From contig NW_024729477.1 in the NCBI RefSeq assembly GCF_018991925.1, positions 87,001-151,000 on the forward strand: a stretch of 64,000 nt of DNA. Reading direction: 5' to 3'. Every line of letters starts with the position of its first letter. The stretch's first letter is position 1. The notes beneath the pieces are model-generated. The model did no database searches, was not told the origin of the DNA, and was given only the letters and a program-made list of their open reading frames with translations. A program made the position numbers and the translations under genes. Source of the stretch: Homarus americanus (lineage: Eukaryota; Arthropoda; Malacostraca; Decapoda; Nephropidae). Positions 1 through 13,110 of this stretch are shown here, one piece after another.

Positions 1-711
1 AATCAAGAAGATCATTTGTATTCACCCTGTACTCTTCACATGTGGCGAGCACTGCCTATACAATCCCCAAAACGTTGACAAATAAAGGAAGTGTGTGACT
101 TACAACAATTTGACAAAAAAACCTTAATAGTTTTCACTTAATATGTCACAGTATGTTGGCTACCAAGAAGTAAATAAAATTTATATTATATAAAAAGTAA
201 CCAGAAGGAAGGTTGGTACAGCGGTTTTATATATAAATTTAAACATAGATCATAACAAATTGAAATATATCCTGATTACTAAAGTAAAACAAATTTAACT
301 GGAGTTGAAAACTGCTGGAACAGTATTGTAAGTGCTAGGAATGGCAGCTATGTTTAAACACCTATTTCAAGTATTTGCACTTTCATAAAAGTGTGCATTT
401 CAAGTTGGTTTTTGTGCACTAAGACAATAAAAAAGCTTTTGTGCAAGTACACTTCACATTACGGTCTAAGTCATCCTTGGCAAGGGGTAGTGTGAGCCGA
501 ATAGTAACCAGTTTACGGTTCATCTCCATCCATCCATGATTCTTTGGGTTCTCAGTGGCTTCACCGGCTAGTGGGCGGTAGTCCAGATGCTTGCTTGGAA
601 GACACATCTATGATGCTGGTCCAGTGCGCCATACGTGGGTGGGATTCTTTCCACGTCTCAAGTCTTTTGACAGAACTTCTTCATTCTCACGAGATCAACA
701 TTCTCATTGGC
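1..711. other. gene-free leading flank
   Basis: This is AT-rich sequence with no splice-supported exon, promoter or recognisable repeat that I can see. The short open frames here lack any family motif. Confidence 0.5.
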
Positions 712-1980
712 AGTGTGAGTGTGAGCAGGTGTAGTGTGAGGAGGTGCTGTGTGAGGAGGTGCTGTGTGAGGAGGCGTAGTGTGAGGTGTAGTGTGAGGAG
801 GTGCTGTGTGAGGAGGTGTAGTGTGAGGTGCTGTGTGAGGTGTAGTGTGAGGAGGTGTAGTGTGAGAAGATACTGTGTGAGGAGATGTAGTGTGAGGAGT
901 TGTAGTGTGAGGAGTTGTAGTGTGAGGAGTTGTAGTGTGAGGAGGTGTAGGAGGTGTGAGTGTAAGGAGGTGCTATGTGAGGTGTAGTGAGGTGGTGTAG
1001 TAAGGAGGTGCTGGGAGATGAGGTGTAGTGTGAGGGAGGTGTAGTGTGAGGAGGTGTAGTGTGAGTGTGTGAGTGTGAGGGTGTGTGAGGAGGTGTGTGG
1101 AGGAGGTGCTGTGTGAGGAGGTGTAGTGTGAGGAGGTGTAGTGAGGTGAGGTGTAGGTGAGGATGGTGAAGTGTGAGGATGGTAGTGAGGAGGTGTAGTG
1201 TAAGGAGGTGTAGTGTGAGGAGGTGTAGTGAGAATGTGTAGTGTGAGGAGGTGCTGTATGATGAGGTAGTGATGAGGTGTGTGTGAGGAGGTGTAGTGTG
1301 AGGAGGTGTAGGAGGAGGTGTGTGAGGGGTGTGGAGGAGGTAGTGTAAGGAGGTGTAGTGTGAGGTGGTGTGAGGAGGTGTAGTGTGAGGAGTTGTGTGA
1401 GGAGTTGTAGTGTGAGGAGTTGTAGTGGAGAGGTGTAGTGTGAGGAGGTGTATGTAAGGAGGTGCGTGTGAGGTGTAGGGAGGTGGTGTAGTGTAAGGAG
1501 GTGCTGTGAGATGAGGTGTAGTGTGAGGAGGTGTAGTGTGAGGAGGTGTGGTGTGAGGTGTGTGTGTGGAGGAGGTGTGAGGAGGTGCTGTGTGGGAGGA
1601 GGTGTAGTGTGAGGAGGTGAAAGAGGTGAGGTGTAGAGGATGGTGAAGTGTGAGGGATGTAGTGTGAGGAGGTGTAGTGTAAGGAGGTGTAGGGAGGGGA
1701 GGTGTAGTGTGAGAATGTGTAGTGTGAGGAGGTGCTGTATGATGAGGTGTAGTGTGATGTGATGAGGTGTAGTGTGAGGAGGTGCTGTGTGAGGTGTAGT
1801 GTGAGGAGGTGTAGTGTGTAGTGTGTGCTGTGTGAGGAGGTGAAGTATGAGGCGTAGTGTGAGGAGGTGCTGTGTGAGGAGGTGTAGTGTGAGGAGGTGC
1901 TGTGTGAGGAGGTGTAGTGTAAGGAGGTGTAGTGTGAGGTGAGGTGTAGTGTGAGGATGGTGTAGTGTGAGGTGAGGTGT
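712..1980. repeat. G-rich 15-bp minisatellite
   Basis: The block is a long, imperfect tandem array whose basic unit is GTGAGGAGGTGTAGT, with GTGCTG variants and frequent 1-3 bp slippage. Because the unit is a multiple of three, long low-complexity frames stay open on both strands (Leu-Thr-Leu-His type on minus, Cys-Ser-Val-Arg type on plus). These are not considered genes. The plus strand is strongly purine-rich (G and A), a composition that favours replication slippage. Confidence 0.9.
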
Positions 1981-2476
1981 TAGGAGACTATCAAGTATGA
2001 GTTTTAAGTAGATCCAGGGTAAACAGTAGCGTAGTTCGGGCTTTACATCGTTGAGGCGCGGGAAGTAAACACACCAACTGCACCCATGGATCTCCCGAAC
2101 AATTTCCAAAGGTGCAATCTCTGTTACAGAATATGGTGCTCTTCGAATCTTTATGTGAATCATTTTAAAGATTCGAATTTTTATCCCGTAAGATTCTGAA
2201 TTGAATAAGTGGTCATTTCCGTAAGTATGGGTTGATGAGGTTTATTCCCGCCCTTACTGGATCCACCTGTGAAAGTGATATGTATCAGTAACGTATAATA
2301 TACAGTACACGTATTCATTTAATGAACTACATCACAGACTACTGAGTTTGAGTGCTAAGTTTTTGAAAATTAACTATACTTTATTAGCATGAAAATTTGA
2401 AATGGTTCGCTAATGCAGACTAGTGTAATTTTAACTTATATCAAATACGCAAACACGTACATCAACTAAAGCACGA

Positions 2477-2603
<127 letters not shown>

Positions 2604-2634
2604 GAAGATTAGTAAGGGTCACTGCCTTATGACA

Positions 2635-2803
2635 GGAACATTGTGGACACCTGCTGTCCCCTAGGGACTTGATCTCACTCTACTGTATATATTAGCCTTG
2701 TCAAGTATTTCTCTTTAGTCTGTACTCACTGAAGATGTGAATTACACGAAAGCGCTTGGGAACTTCGTGTTTTCTTGTTTCTTGTGGTTATCAGCATATA
2801 CTG
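2635..2803 (+). repeat. Penelope-like element terminal fragment
   Basis: This segment matches, in opposite orientation, the non-coding end of the Penelope-like element at 52.3-52.9 kb. Shared pieces include the run around TCTGTACTCA, then GAAGATGTGAATTACACGAA, AGCGCTTGGGAACTTCG and the end TTATCAGCATATAC. No coding part is present. It is therefore a solo end of the same family, ending next to a short TA run. Confidence 0.65.
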
Positions 2804-3166
2804 TGTATATATATATATATATGCCAGTGCCTCCATGTCTATATGTCTAACATAACTCAATGATTGACAACAATGACTACAATCATTCAGGAACTGATAA
2901 CGCTATTTCCCAGATTCACCATTCTTTGAGGTCTAAAGTTTAGATGTCCAGTTCAAGGGTCACGGAGCCTTATAAAACTAAAATATAAAAAACAATAGTC
3001 TCCCCTTCAATCGAAAACGTTTCGAACTTATTATGTTACCGGATGACGAAAATCCAATTACTGTAGACTCAAGCAATAATCAGCAGGAAGCTGTTCTCAC
3101 CCCACTGTGTTGCCCAACACTGCAGGGACACTCACTGATTAGTCAAATGACAAAACATTTCAACAT

Positions 3167-3260
3167 TCTCTCAGTATTGTGGAGGGCGGTTATAACACAA
3201 TGGCTAGCAGTGGGTTCCTCTATACCACCTCACAACCGGCTTATTCAGCTCCGTCATGCC
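3167..3260 (+). promoter_or_regulatory. proximal promoter block shared with gene D
   Basis: About 95 bp upstream of the gene A TATA box align with the region upstream of the gene D TATA box. Shared runs include ATTGTGGAG, GCGG, ACAAT and a closing GTCATGCC. The block ends 17 bp before the TATA box in both genes, so spacing is kept. The function is unknown, but conservation at fixed distance suggests a regulatory role. Confidence 0.6.
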
Positions 3261-3277
3261 GGACTGAAACTGGGAGA

Positions 3278-3285
3278 TATAAAAG
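3278..3285 (+). promoter_or_regulatory. TATA box, gene A
   Basis: The sequence TATAAAAG lies 55 bp upstream of the first ATG of gene A, consistent with transcription starting near 3305-3315 and a very short 5' UTR. Confidence 0.8.
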
Positions 3286-3332
3286 GCACCTTGCACGGGT
3301 GCGCTACAAATCGTACCCTCCCACCATCCAGC

Positions 3333-6300
3333 ATGGTCGCACTGAAGATTGTCGTCGCTCTACTTTGTTTGGGTCAGTTCCTAACACTTTTCCTTCACAT
3401 ATTGCTTTGAAAGCTGTTATCTAACATTGTATATCAGTTGTAATATTTACCACTTACTTGGAAATATTGTATATAAAGAAGTAACTAACTCTAAAATACT
3501 AACTATTATTAAATTTGATTGAATTGTAACAGTTTTCGTGAAATAATTCTTAAGTACCACTTATCTTTCAGGATTGGTTGTCGCCGAGGAGACTCAGCGC
3601 GTGAGTATTCTGGACTGAGTATTGGTCCAAATGAAAACTGGAAGAGCCTTATTTAGTGTTACAGAAAAAAGGTCTTTTCGGTATCCCATTACAAAACTGG
3701 GGGAATACAATTCTGAATATTGGAAATTTGATCAGAATTATAGACACTATAAAATCACTTGCGGTTGTTGAACTATTTCTAACGTCTGGCCTGTAATCGT
3801 AAATTTTGATGACTATTTGTGAATGTTCTGTGGTAGAATGTAGAGATACTGTGAAGTTGTATGGTACTGTGGGCAATAGGTTTACCTATAAATATACCTG
3901 GAAATGAATAAGGCTAGACTGGTACAACAGGTGATGCAATTATTTAACCAAGGTGAGCTGCTGTAATACATCTTTGAGAGTGGGAACAGCCAACCCCTGG
4001 AACTTGATCACCAAAAAATTCCTAAGCTACTCATAGTGATCCATTAAACGACTTGAAATCCGTTGGTCGATATTTGAGCAAGAAATGAAGCTCGGCGTTC
4101 ATCATTATAAATTAATATGAAAGAAGGTAAACGCTGACTTTGGGAGTGCGAGAATTAGGAAAACTGTTTACTAGGGAATACCGAGAAAGCCGATAGTCAG
4201 CATCAGTTAGAAAATGCTTTGTAGTTGTACTGTATGTGACGTCATACATCAAGTAACATTTATTTTGAACATCTCGGACACTTATTTTTTATTTTCATTA
4301 ATATATCAACAAGTAACACTGATCATGGTATTTCAATGATGTTCCTTTGGTTGGGATATAATGTTATTGTTATTACATACAAGTGTCTAATGTATTACTG
4401 CGCTTCAACAACTAAGATCTTTGAGCACGTAACTAGATTGGTAATGCACTAGTCATCAACATTTAAAACTCTTGACATAACTCTGGATTTCATTACATAT
4501 GATTAGTGTCAGGCGCAATGGACAGCATCACTCCGTTAAAAATCTGGAGACTGACACATACCTTTTCATCGTTGGTAAATTCAGTGCGGTAACTAATCGT
4601 TAAATAAGCAGTGAAAAACTCTTACCATTCGAATATATGAATTCGTGTATGTTAACAAGAGTCGTTTCACAAATTTCCACAGGTCTGGTGTAACTACAAC
4701 GTATGACTACTGAATGAAAACTTTTAAGTACTGTAATTTCTCTTCGATTTCATTACAAACGTACAGGCTTGCAATTGAGTTCATTATTTAGCGAAAATTT
4801 TGATTTTTTTCGAGCATTTTGATTCTAGTCAATGGTTCAAGGTGTTAGATAGTAAACAGTGTGAAACGAAAAGCTTGGGGAGGTGTTGCTTATACTTAAC
4901 ACTTTTTTTTCTTCTCTTCTCTAGCCTCCTCTAGCCTCCTCTAGCCTTCTTTTCGTCACTTTCTGCAGTTTAGACAATCCAGGTCCGAAATAATACAGGT
5001 ACTCAACGTTATTATAGCAGACAGTAGTTTAAAAGCTTACAGGAAAATAAAAATGGAAAGCGTTGGTCAATTTGATAGTATTATGAGGAATTTGGTTAAC
5101 TAACGTAAAGTGAACGTTGAGACGTTTTGTAACTATAAGAATTTCTCCTATAGTTTTGTTTCAGCTGCAATGGTCTCTTGTATTACGACTAGAACTAGAA
5201 ACACATCACTAACACATTCAGCAAGAAAATAATTTAGACATTCAAACGTTTATAAGCACTCAGTGGCTAAATGAAAACTGTATTTTATGGATAAGACATT
5301 TGTAAAAATTTGCATTGGTCAGCTCTGGAAGTTGACAAGCTATAGTACTGAAAGCAACACTGTAAGGCCCTGTTTTTTCTACAATATAAGGATCTACTGT
5401 ACATATACTGATAGACTTGTATTTTATAAGTCTTAAACTTTTCATCCTGTTGTAACTGTCCAGCATAACCAGATTACCTTGTTTGTTAAAAGATCGTTTG
5501 TATGTTCCATTGTGTGAGTACCGGTAAGAGAGGACCCAGCCTAGCCAGAGCAACTACAGTTATATAGCAATAGAAAATTTAAGTTACGCCAATAATTAAA
5601 GCAATTATTATTCTAAAGTATCTAATTTCATATTTAATTTTTTGTACTTAGAATAACAATTTAGGCTATGTGATTAATGCCTGTTTGGAATCTAATTTGT
5701 TACGATTAAAGTAAATACCTGCATTTCCCAATTAAAAAAAAATCCAAGATCATTATGAATTATTGGCCACCCGCTTTAAAAACGAGTAATAATATTATAC
5801 ATGCAGGCGGTACTCGGGTCAACACATTAATGTGTTGATACATTTATTTAATTAAGTTTTAACTTCATGATTTTTTGTTCTGTTTTTCTGCACTACAGGA
5901 GAAGCGTGGCGGCGGGGGTTATGGCAGTGCCGGACACGGTCATGGGGGACATGGAGGCGGCGGCTATGGTACTGGCGGTGGCGGCTACCTGATCGTTGGT
6001 GCTGGTGGCGGCGGCGGCGGCCATGGACCTAGCGCTTCTGACATCGCCAACCAGGCTGCACATCAAGCCACAGCCGCTGCCGCAGGTCTTCCTGGAGCTG
6101 CCAACGCAGCCGCAGGGGCCGCAGCTAATCAGGCTGCTGCTGCTTCATCGGCCGCAGCACAAACAGCTCAAGCTGCCGCAGCCAATAAGCAGTCTCAGGC
6201 AGCACAGATTACAACTGCTGCCCAAGGAGCGCAGGCAGCAGCCTTCGCCGAAGGCTCAATGACCTCCCGGACCATAGCAGCCGAGCAGGAAGCCAAGAAC

Positions 6301-6591
6301 ACGTACAATCTGGCGGTGCAGGCAGCCAACGATATTGACGCTGCTCACGCCGAGGCTCGAGGCATCGTGGAGGAGACTTACCAGGCCCTGGTGGCTGCCA
6401 GAGCTATGAGGGCAGCGCAGGCAGCCATGGCCTGGCAGGCTCAGCAGGCCTCTTACTCCCTTAATCAACAGCAGAATCTGTCCCTGAACGACCTGCAAAA
6501 GGCAAATCAAGCAGCTGCCCAGGCCGAGGCAGCAGCAGCTAAGGCACTGGCTAAATCTAAGAACAGAGGTTACGGACATGGAGTGCACTAA
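3333..6591 (+). CDS. gene A: secreted Gly/Ala-rich matrix-like pre-pro-protein
   Basis: Exons: 3333-3372, 3572-3600 and 5899-6591, giving 253 residues. Introns are GTCAGT..CAG (phase 1) and GTGAGT..TACAG (phase 0). Exon 1 encodes MVALKIVVALLCLG and exon 2 adds LVVAEETQR, so a signal peptide of about 18 residues is followed by an acidic propeptide. Exon 3 starts EKR, forming a furin-type R-E-K-R site across the junction; the mature chain of 227 residues starts GGGGYG. It has a Gly/His/Tyr-rich N-terminus, a YLIVG step, HGPSASDIANQAA, and an Ala/Gln-rich region predicted to be helical with AAQGAQAAAF and MAWQAQQA (single Trp). No Cys was seen. Intron 2 is 2.3 kb and holds a TGACGTCA site at 4237-4244. 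Exon 3 is almost identical to that of gene C. The family is not named; an extracellular structural role is inferred. Confidence 0.85.
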
Positions 6592-6657
6592 GTAGGTTTC
6601 CTTTCCAGCTCTTCTTCACAGCTGTACCAGTCGTTATGTCGTGTACTGAAATTGTTG

Positions 6658-6663
6658 AATAAA
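6658..6663 (+). terminator. polyadenylation signal, gene A
   Basis: AATAAA lies 67 bp after the gene A stop codon, giving a short 3' UTR. Confidence 0.8.
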
Positions 6664-7176
6664 CGCCACTAGTCAAAGACATGAGTAGGCTATTTGCATA
6701 ATAAGAAATTTAAGTCCACACGAAAACACGACAATGCAACACTGGCACCGGCGCACCGACGACGGAGAGGCGATTATTGTTTATCTTGTGGACGGACCTC
6801 AGTAGGTTACTGTCTGGGATAACAGTGCATTGTAATACCATGTTTTAACTGGAATTTAAATATAGCATTATGTGATGCTTGTGTAAATACATTTTCACAG
6901 ATGTATTATAGGAAAATATTCGTGATAGATGAATAAAGATTGTCGAGAAAAAATAATTTCATTACCACCTAGCGTAAGGGAAGAACAGACAAGACAAAAA
7001 GTCCTTACAAAAGACAAAAAAGACATTTAACTGGTTCCATATTTCCAGAAAACTCAACACATGACCCAAGTATACAACTCTCACTAATACCTCGCTTATG
7101 TCTTCCTTTTAGTTCTATGATATGCAAATTTTATTTGCCTTGTTACGTATGAATCCAAATAAACTCCGTGTTTAGA
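6664..7176. other. intergenic spacer
   Basis: There is no exon, repeat or regulatory element that I can support in this stretch downstream of gene A. Confidence 0.4.
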
Positions 7177-7335
7177 TTTTTTTTTAAGGGGATTAGCCCA
7201 CCCGGGCACAAGTCACTGACCCACATCGGGGCCTGGGGGGCGAAAATGTGATAATAATAATAATAATAATTCATAGTAAATAAAATTTATAATAAAAAAT
7301 AAAATGATGATAATAATAATAATAATAATAATTCT

Positions 7336-7370
<35 letters not shown>

Positions 7371-7372
7371 GA
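7177..7372 (+). repeat. dispersed repeat with (AAT)n tail
   Basis: A unit of about 70 bp containing GATTAGCCCACCCGGGCACA and CCCACATCGGGGCCTGG runs into a long imperfect AAT/TAA microsatellite. The same unit, with its ATT tail, occurs inverted at 31.5-31.7 kb. A short interspersed element whose tail seeds the microsatellite is the simplest reading. Confidence 0.75.
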
Positions 7373-7895
7373 CCTGGGACTTGGTCACAATTTTAGTGAT
7401 GCCATATGGCAGCAGGGTCTACCATTAAACAACACATTATGCTTCCAATATCTTCCCAGGTGGTAGTACCTCCCTGTTTGGTAGCTGCCTACTACTTGAT
7501 GGAATTACTTCATTAGCTGTGAATGTGCCTTAGGATATTAAAGCTTGCCATTGTAACCGCCCGTTTATGACAGTTGTTTCGGTCAGCCATCACAACCCAA
7601 TAATGCCTGCACACTGTCTACTCTACAGTGTGAGGTTACGTTGGGTGCGATTCTGTGATAGCCTACAGTAGCTGCTGCACCTAGCCTATACTTATAAAAA
7701 AAAACTACAGTATAATTGTTTTGTATAAGTATATAATAATTCTGGAACACAATTAAATGATTCGTTCGTTAGATGAAACGCAATTGTATATGTCAATACT
7801 GCATCTTCGTGATAAACCAAATTTTGTGAGAAATATCTCGGCCAAAATACCATAGTCCACGCCTAAAATATAATATAACATTAGAAATGAGCTAT

Positions 7896-7999
<104 letters not shown>

Positions 8000-9087
8000 T
8001 GTTAGGTTGTTATTAATTCTCTAAATAACCCCCCCCAAAAAAAAAAATATATATATAAATAAATGAATAAATAAATAAATAAATAATAAATCGCGGTATT
8101 TTGAAATCGAAAACCTGGCCCTAACATTATTGTGAAACGTGCCCAATGATCCTGGTCATGTCCCCACTCTCTCAAGTCGTCAGTCCTGGCTTCACACAGA
8201 CTTACAGCTCTTGCTCGGTGGAGAAACGTTATCTTTACAGCTTTAATATTTCTAAACTCAAACACAAGACATAATATATCTAAGTGTATATAAACCTTCA
8301 GCTATCCATCGTGTTTGGTGTAAACTCATACGTGAAATTTCCACAAAGCATGGAAAAACTTTGACTTTCTTTTTTATTCATATATTTCCTTTCATGTTCT
8401 CACTCCTTACAAAAAAATACATCCTTCTTCTTTACTAATTTACATATCTAAGAGTTACTTCCTTAACCTGCTTTTGTACTTGATAAAGCTGTTTGTTTTA
8501 TCAGTTTCCCCACCAATATTCTCCCATTCATATCTGTAATCAATTATCTTCATTCTCCTTAATTTAGTCGTTACTTCAGAGATTAAAGTTTGAATCAAGG
8601 AAATTAAGCGGGTTAACTCACCATAGCCTTATCATATATTATTTACCATTTGTTATTCTTAAAATATAAATTACGAATGATAACTTGGTCAAATAGAAGA
8701 AGATTTGTCAAGAGGTCTGAGATGCTCCATCAGTTAGCCATTTATCTTAGAGGCTCCATCAGGGACCCCTTTGTCTGAGTGGCCACACCCCAAACAGACA
8801 TTGTCCAAAAGGCTACTCCAGCCAGCCATATGTATAAAATATTCCTCAAGGCATTCATGTGTGTCGTGTTACCCCAAATAGCCACGTATGCTAGAAATTA
8901 ACCCCACGTAGAGGTGACCTTATCAATCGTGAGACACTACCCCGGGCCAGAGGCGGTTAGCAATGCACTTGATAAATACTTTAATGCGGATTTGATTATA
9001 ACTTGTATCCAAAAATTGCATCTACAATAATTTTCAGAGTATTTTAATGCATATTCAAATACATTATCATTTATGCAGTTTGTTATT

Positions 9088-9787
9088 ATATGCATTTGCA
9101 TATGTGCATATGCAAATGCATATTTAAGCCATTTTTGAGCTAAAGTGCATATTCATATTTTTTTGTTTTATAGGGCATATATTTGGAAAATTCCAAAATA
9201 TTATAAAACATTCTTCAACCTCAAGGGTAAAAAAATTCGCGAGCATAACAGCAACGCTGGGGCAGAAATTACTGATATTTGAAATATAATGAATGTCCAT
9301 TTTGTTGCACTAATGCAAAATCGAAAATACGCCATTTTGTTTTAGCGTCATAATATCCAAAAGGAACATACTTAAGTGACGTTTATATAGGTCAATATTA
9401 GGCTGTGGTTAGCTAGGCCGTGATTGGCTGGTCAGTGGACATGAACTGTACGTGATGGGTTCGTGTTCAGCCAGGCAGGGTATAGATGCACGGGCTCCAC
9501 CAGTTCCCTCCTGACACTCTTTTGTTCTTCTGTTTTCTTAAAAGGAAAATACTTTTTTCAGTATTGTTTAATAAATTACTTTATGTCAGTATATTGTTTT
9601 TTGTATTTAATCCTTCTTTAAAAAATCCTACTTCGGCGACATCCTGTCTGGGAAAGTAAATTTACTGAGAAAATGTACAGAAAAGGAGTTATTAACTTAG
9701 TAGTTATTATTTATTTACATATTTTAAAGTACATATTTAAGTGCATATTGTCTCAGTTTTTACTGCATATTTGCATGCATATTTTTT
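9088..9787 (+). mobile_element. non-autonomous hAT-like element, end-trimmed copy
   Basis: About 700 bp match, with few differences, the complete element at 21143-21882. Shared pieces are the GCATATGCAAATGCATA palindromic start, a central GCTAGGCCGTGATTGGCTGG and the 3' CATATTTGCATGCA part. This copy lacks the outer inverted ends and target-site duplication, so both termini are missing or diverged. No transposase frame is present. Confidence 0.8.
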
Positions 9788-9850
9788 CAAATAAATCTGC
9801 AAAATCGTGAGTTTACGTGATGTGTTTTGTGGAACTCCTTGGAGTTCTTT

Positions 9851-10318
9851 TGTGACTTGTGTCCGGGGTAGATGATTTGTGTCCAAGGTGGATGACTTGT
9901 GTCTGGGATGGATGACTAGTGTTCGGGTTGAACGATTTGTGTCCGAGGTGGATGATTTTTGTCCGGGATGGATGATTTGTGTCCGGGGTAGATAACTAGT
10001 GTCCGGGGTGGATGACTTGTGTCTGGGGTGGATGAATTGTGTCTGGGGTGGATGACTTGTGTCTGGGGGTAGATGACTAGTGTCCGGGGTGGATGACTTG
10101 TGTCCAGGATGGATGGCTATGTCCTGGTTGGATGACTTGCGTTCGGGTTGGACGATTTGTGTCCGAGGTGGATGACTAGTGTCTAGGGTGGATGACTTTT
10201 GTCCGAGGTGGATAACTTGTGTCTGGGGTGGATAAATTGCCTGGGGTGGATGATTTGTATCCGAGGTGGATGACTTGTGTCCGAGGTGGATGACTAGTGT
10301 CCGAGGTGGATGAACTTG
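9851..10318. repeat. 20-bp minisatellite
   Basis: An imperfect array with unit GATGACTTGTGTCCGGGGTG, about 23 copies. Variants mainly affect the GGGG/GAGG and ACTTGTG/ACTAGTG parts. It carries no credible coding potential. Confidence 0.9.
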
Positions 10319-10970
10319 TGTCTCGTGTTTGTAAAGGGATAAATTTAATTATTCACCCTGTTACTTTGACACATTGTAATGTTTTATGTTTATCAGGACA
10401 TATCTCGATACTTCTCTCTATCGCGTCTACTTGTATCGTCTCCGTTAACGACAGGAAACCTCGGATTACCATAACAATAATAAACAATGAAAAATGGAAT
10501 GTATTTAGGATGTATTTCGAGTGTATTTGAATATATTTTTTGAAGTATTGTATTCTAGTTTACAGTGATGTATTTGGTATTTAGATACATTTTGAAGTAC
10601 AGTATCTATGGCCATCTTTGCCCCAGGCGGTCACGTGTGGAAGAATTCTCCAGCCATATACAATATACTGTATATATATAATGACTCAATAGCGTAAGTA
10701 TTTTTGTTTAAGTTGCCAAATGATATTCAGTTACCGACTGTGTTCTCCGTCAATTCATTCTTTCTGTTAACTCTATGTTGCGGAAAAAGAGTCATTTGTG
10801 ATATATAAAACAGAAGTAAATATCAAAGATTGGCATGGTTATTTTTTATTTACATCCGATGCAACTGAAGTATAAAGAGTTCTTTTGACAGAATTCAGTA
10901 TACTGAAAGTCCAACAAAAGAAGTCCAGTACAATGAATTCACACAATGTCTTCTCTCCATGCATGACTGG
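10319..10970. other. spacer upstream of gene B
   Basis: AT-rich sequence without recognisable exons or repeats. Any distal control elements of gene B would lie here, but none can be named. Confidence 0.4.
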
Positions 10971-10978
10971 ACGGGAAC

Positions 10979-10986
10979 TATAAAAG
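10979..10986 (+). promoter_or_regulatory. TATA box, gene B
   Basis: TATAAAAG lies 56 bp upstream of the gene B ATG, the same spacing as in gene A. Confidence 0.8.
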
Positions 10987-11034
10987 CCGACGTCCTCTCC
11001 AAGAGCTTCACACCACGCCCAGCCACCCTCCAGC

Positions 11035-12755
11035 ATGATCGATCTCAAGACACTCCTCGTTCTCCTCTGTTTAGGTGAGCATGGCGACGAGTACACCGGC
11101 GCACGGGAGTATATGCATCTAAATAAAGATCTTACTATTTTGATATATAGTGTTGGATTAGGTTTTGTTTGTTGATAAAAATTATGTATTATATTCACAG
11201 GAGTGGCTATCGCCGAGGAAGGCAAAGAGGAGTCCGTTCGCGTAAGTACTTGAACAATTAAACAATTGCAAAATACAACGATTACAAAAGGTAAATATTT
11301 CTCTTCGATACAGTATTCACTTTAGCATCGGCTTCCTATTATAAACTTTCTTTACTTTTTAGTAAACTTTCATCGTGACGTATACTTTTTATAGGCTAAG
11401 AGATGACGATTTTCTTATAGGACACCTAAAAAAAATCAAATAAAAAATTAGGCATGTATACGTCTACCTCTTCATCTCGGCGATTCAAAACAGCAATACT
11501 GAACTTCATCTGATTTTAGCAACGATCACTTGACCGTTCCTGCGACAACCAGTTACAGTTCAGTGGCAAGTGTTTTAGTTGACCAAACGTTTAGTAAGTC
11601 AGTATTCAGGACATTTTTGCAACAACTTTTACTATATATTTAAAGTAAGAGCACAATCAAGATAGTCTTCAAGTTAAATACGTCAGATCCTATAGTTGAA
11701 TAATACTGTGATGCGTTTCATGAAATTTAAGTGAAGCATTATGAATGTTTCAGCCAGTTCACAAGCCGCCAACTCAAATGTCATTGTAATTAGAAATAAT
11801 TTGGGTTCGTATCATAATTCCCAGCCACTTTACTTGACAATTTAGAAACACTATGAGATGAAAGTAAGATAAATAAAATATAATCAGAGGGATTAGTTTT
11901 TCATAAGGAGCAATTCAATTCTTGAAGAGAAAAAAATCTTTGTTAATTTTTACAAGAAAACATGAGTAAAGGTTGCACAGGGCAGTTATTTGTATTTGTA
12001 ATATATTACAGCACATTTAATAATGTACTTTCACTTCTTTCTTCTGTATATGTATTCACCCAATCCTCCCCTTCCTGCAGGAGAAGCGTGGGTATGGCGG
12101 CGGTGGGTACGGTGGTAGTGGATACCAGAGTGGCGGCAGTGGGTACCTGGTGGTAGGTGCTGGTGGTGGCGCGGGACATGGAGCTTTCGCCTCTGAGGTT
12201 GCTAACCAAGCTGCTAATCAGGCTACAGCTGCAGCCGCAGGTCAAGCTGGGGCCGCAATTGCTGCATACGGTAACGCAGCTAGTCAAGCAGCCTCTGCTT
12301 CGTCAGCCGCATCTCAGACAGCTCACGCTGCTGCAGCCAGCAAGCTCAACCAAGCGGCACAGGTCACACAGGCTGCACAGGGAGCTCAGGCTGCAGCCTT
12401 CTCAGAAGCCGCCAAGCTGCGGCAGACCCAAGCTGCCGAGCAAGAGGCCAAGAACACATATAATGCGGCAGTGGCGACAGCCAATGACATCGATGCGGCC
12501 CATGCCGAGGCTCAGGCTGTAGTCACCCAGACCTTCCAGGCTCTGCAGCACGCCAGAGCTGTCCGCACCTCTCAGGCAGCCATGGCCTGGGAGGCTCAGC
12601 AGGCCTCCAACTCTCTCAACCAGCAACAGAACTTGTCAGTAAACGACCTGCAGGGGGCACAGGCAGCTGCTGCACAGGCTACAGCTGCATCTTCCAAGGC
12701 TCTCCACAGGGCTAAAAATAGTGGCGGATACAGCGGCGGAGGCTACGGTCATTAA
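11035..12755 (+). CDS. gene B: secreted Gly/Ala-rich matrix-like pre-pro-protein
   Basis: Exons: 11035-11074, 11201-11241 and 12081-12755, giving 251 residues. Introns have GTGAGC..CACAG and GTAAGT..CTGCAG borders with phases 1 and 0. Exon 1 reads MIDLKTLLVLLCLG; exon 2 completes the signal peptide (GVAIA) and adds an acidic EEGKEESVR propeptide. Exon 3 begins EKR, so splicing makes R-E-K-R followed by a Gly-Tyr-rich mature start (GYGGGG), 221 residues. Downstream are YLVVGAGG, HGAFASEVANQAA, AAQGAQAAAF and MAWEAQQA; the last is MAWQAQQA in all the other copies. No near-identical partner exists in the window, so this is the most divergent third exon of the A-E subgroup. The family is unidentified and a structural extracellular role is inferred. 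Confidence 0.85.
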
Positions 12756-13110
12756 GTCATTAACTTGTATCTGTACAGATAAATGCAGCAAAACCTCTCA
12801 AGCCCAGACAGTGTCCAGATGAACGTTGTTCTCTTATGATTTATAAACTGATGACAGTTCTTTATTTCCTGCCACTAAGATATAGGGAAACACATCCAAG
12901 CTGCCACTATAACGACAATCTTCATGATGATAAATATGGAAACAATGACGAGCGACAATTTTCTTTACCTGAGAACAATCTAACACTAAATATCTAGCCA
13001 GTAAGCCACACACACAGTATGAGACTAAATAACATACAAGTTTAGAGGTTCCCTGTATTGTACATACCAAGCGTCAATCACTTTACACCACTTAACTAAT
13101 TTCCTTGATC

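Noticed and set aside
544..987. 147-residue plus-strand frame rich in Cys-Val-Arg
   Set aside because: Most of it lies within the same minisatellite; slippage changes the frame further on.
973..2163. 396-residue open frame on the minus strand
   Set aside because: It is a translation of the 15-bp minisatellite (Leu-Thr-Leu-His type repeats) with no start context, signal or splice support.
5875..5898. Intronless start for gene A (frame open upstream to an ATG at 5875); similar upstream ATGs exist for C, F, G and H
   Set aside because: These extensions are intronic, differ among copies and cross conserved acceptors; exons 1-2 give proper signal peptides and the R-X-K-R site.
5899..6591. Ala-rich type I antifreeze or silk fibroin identity for the family
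   Set aside because: No regular 11-residue Thr spacing and no silk-type poly-Ala/Gly repeats; the conserved Trp block and propeptide do not fit either.
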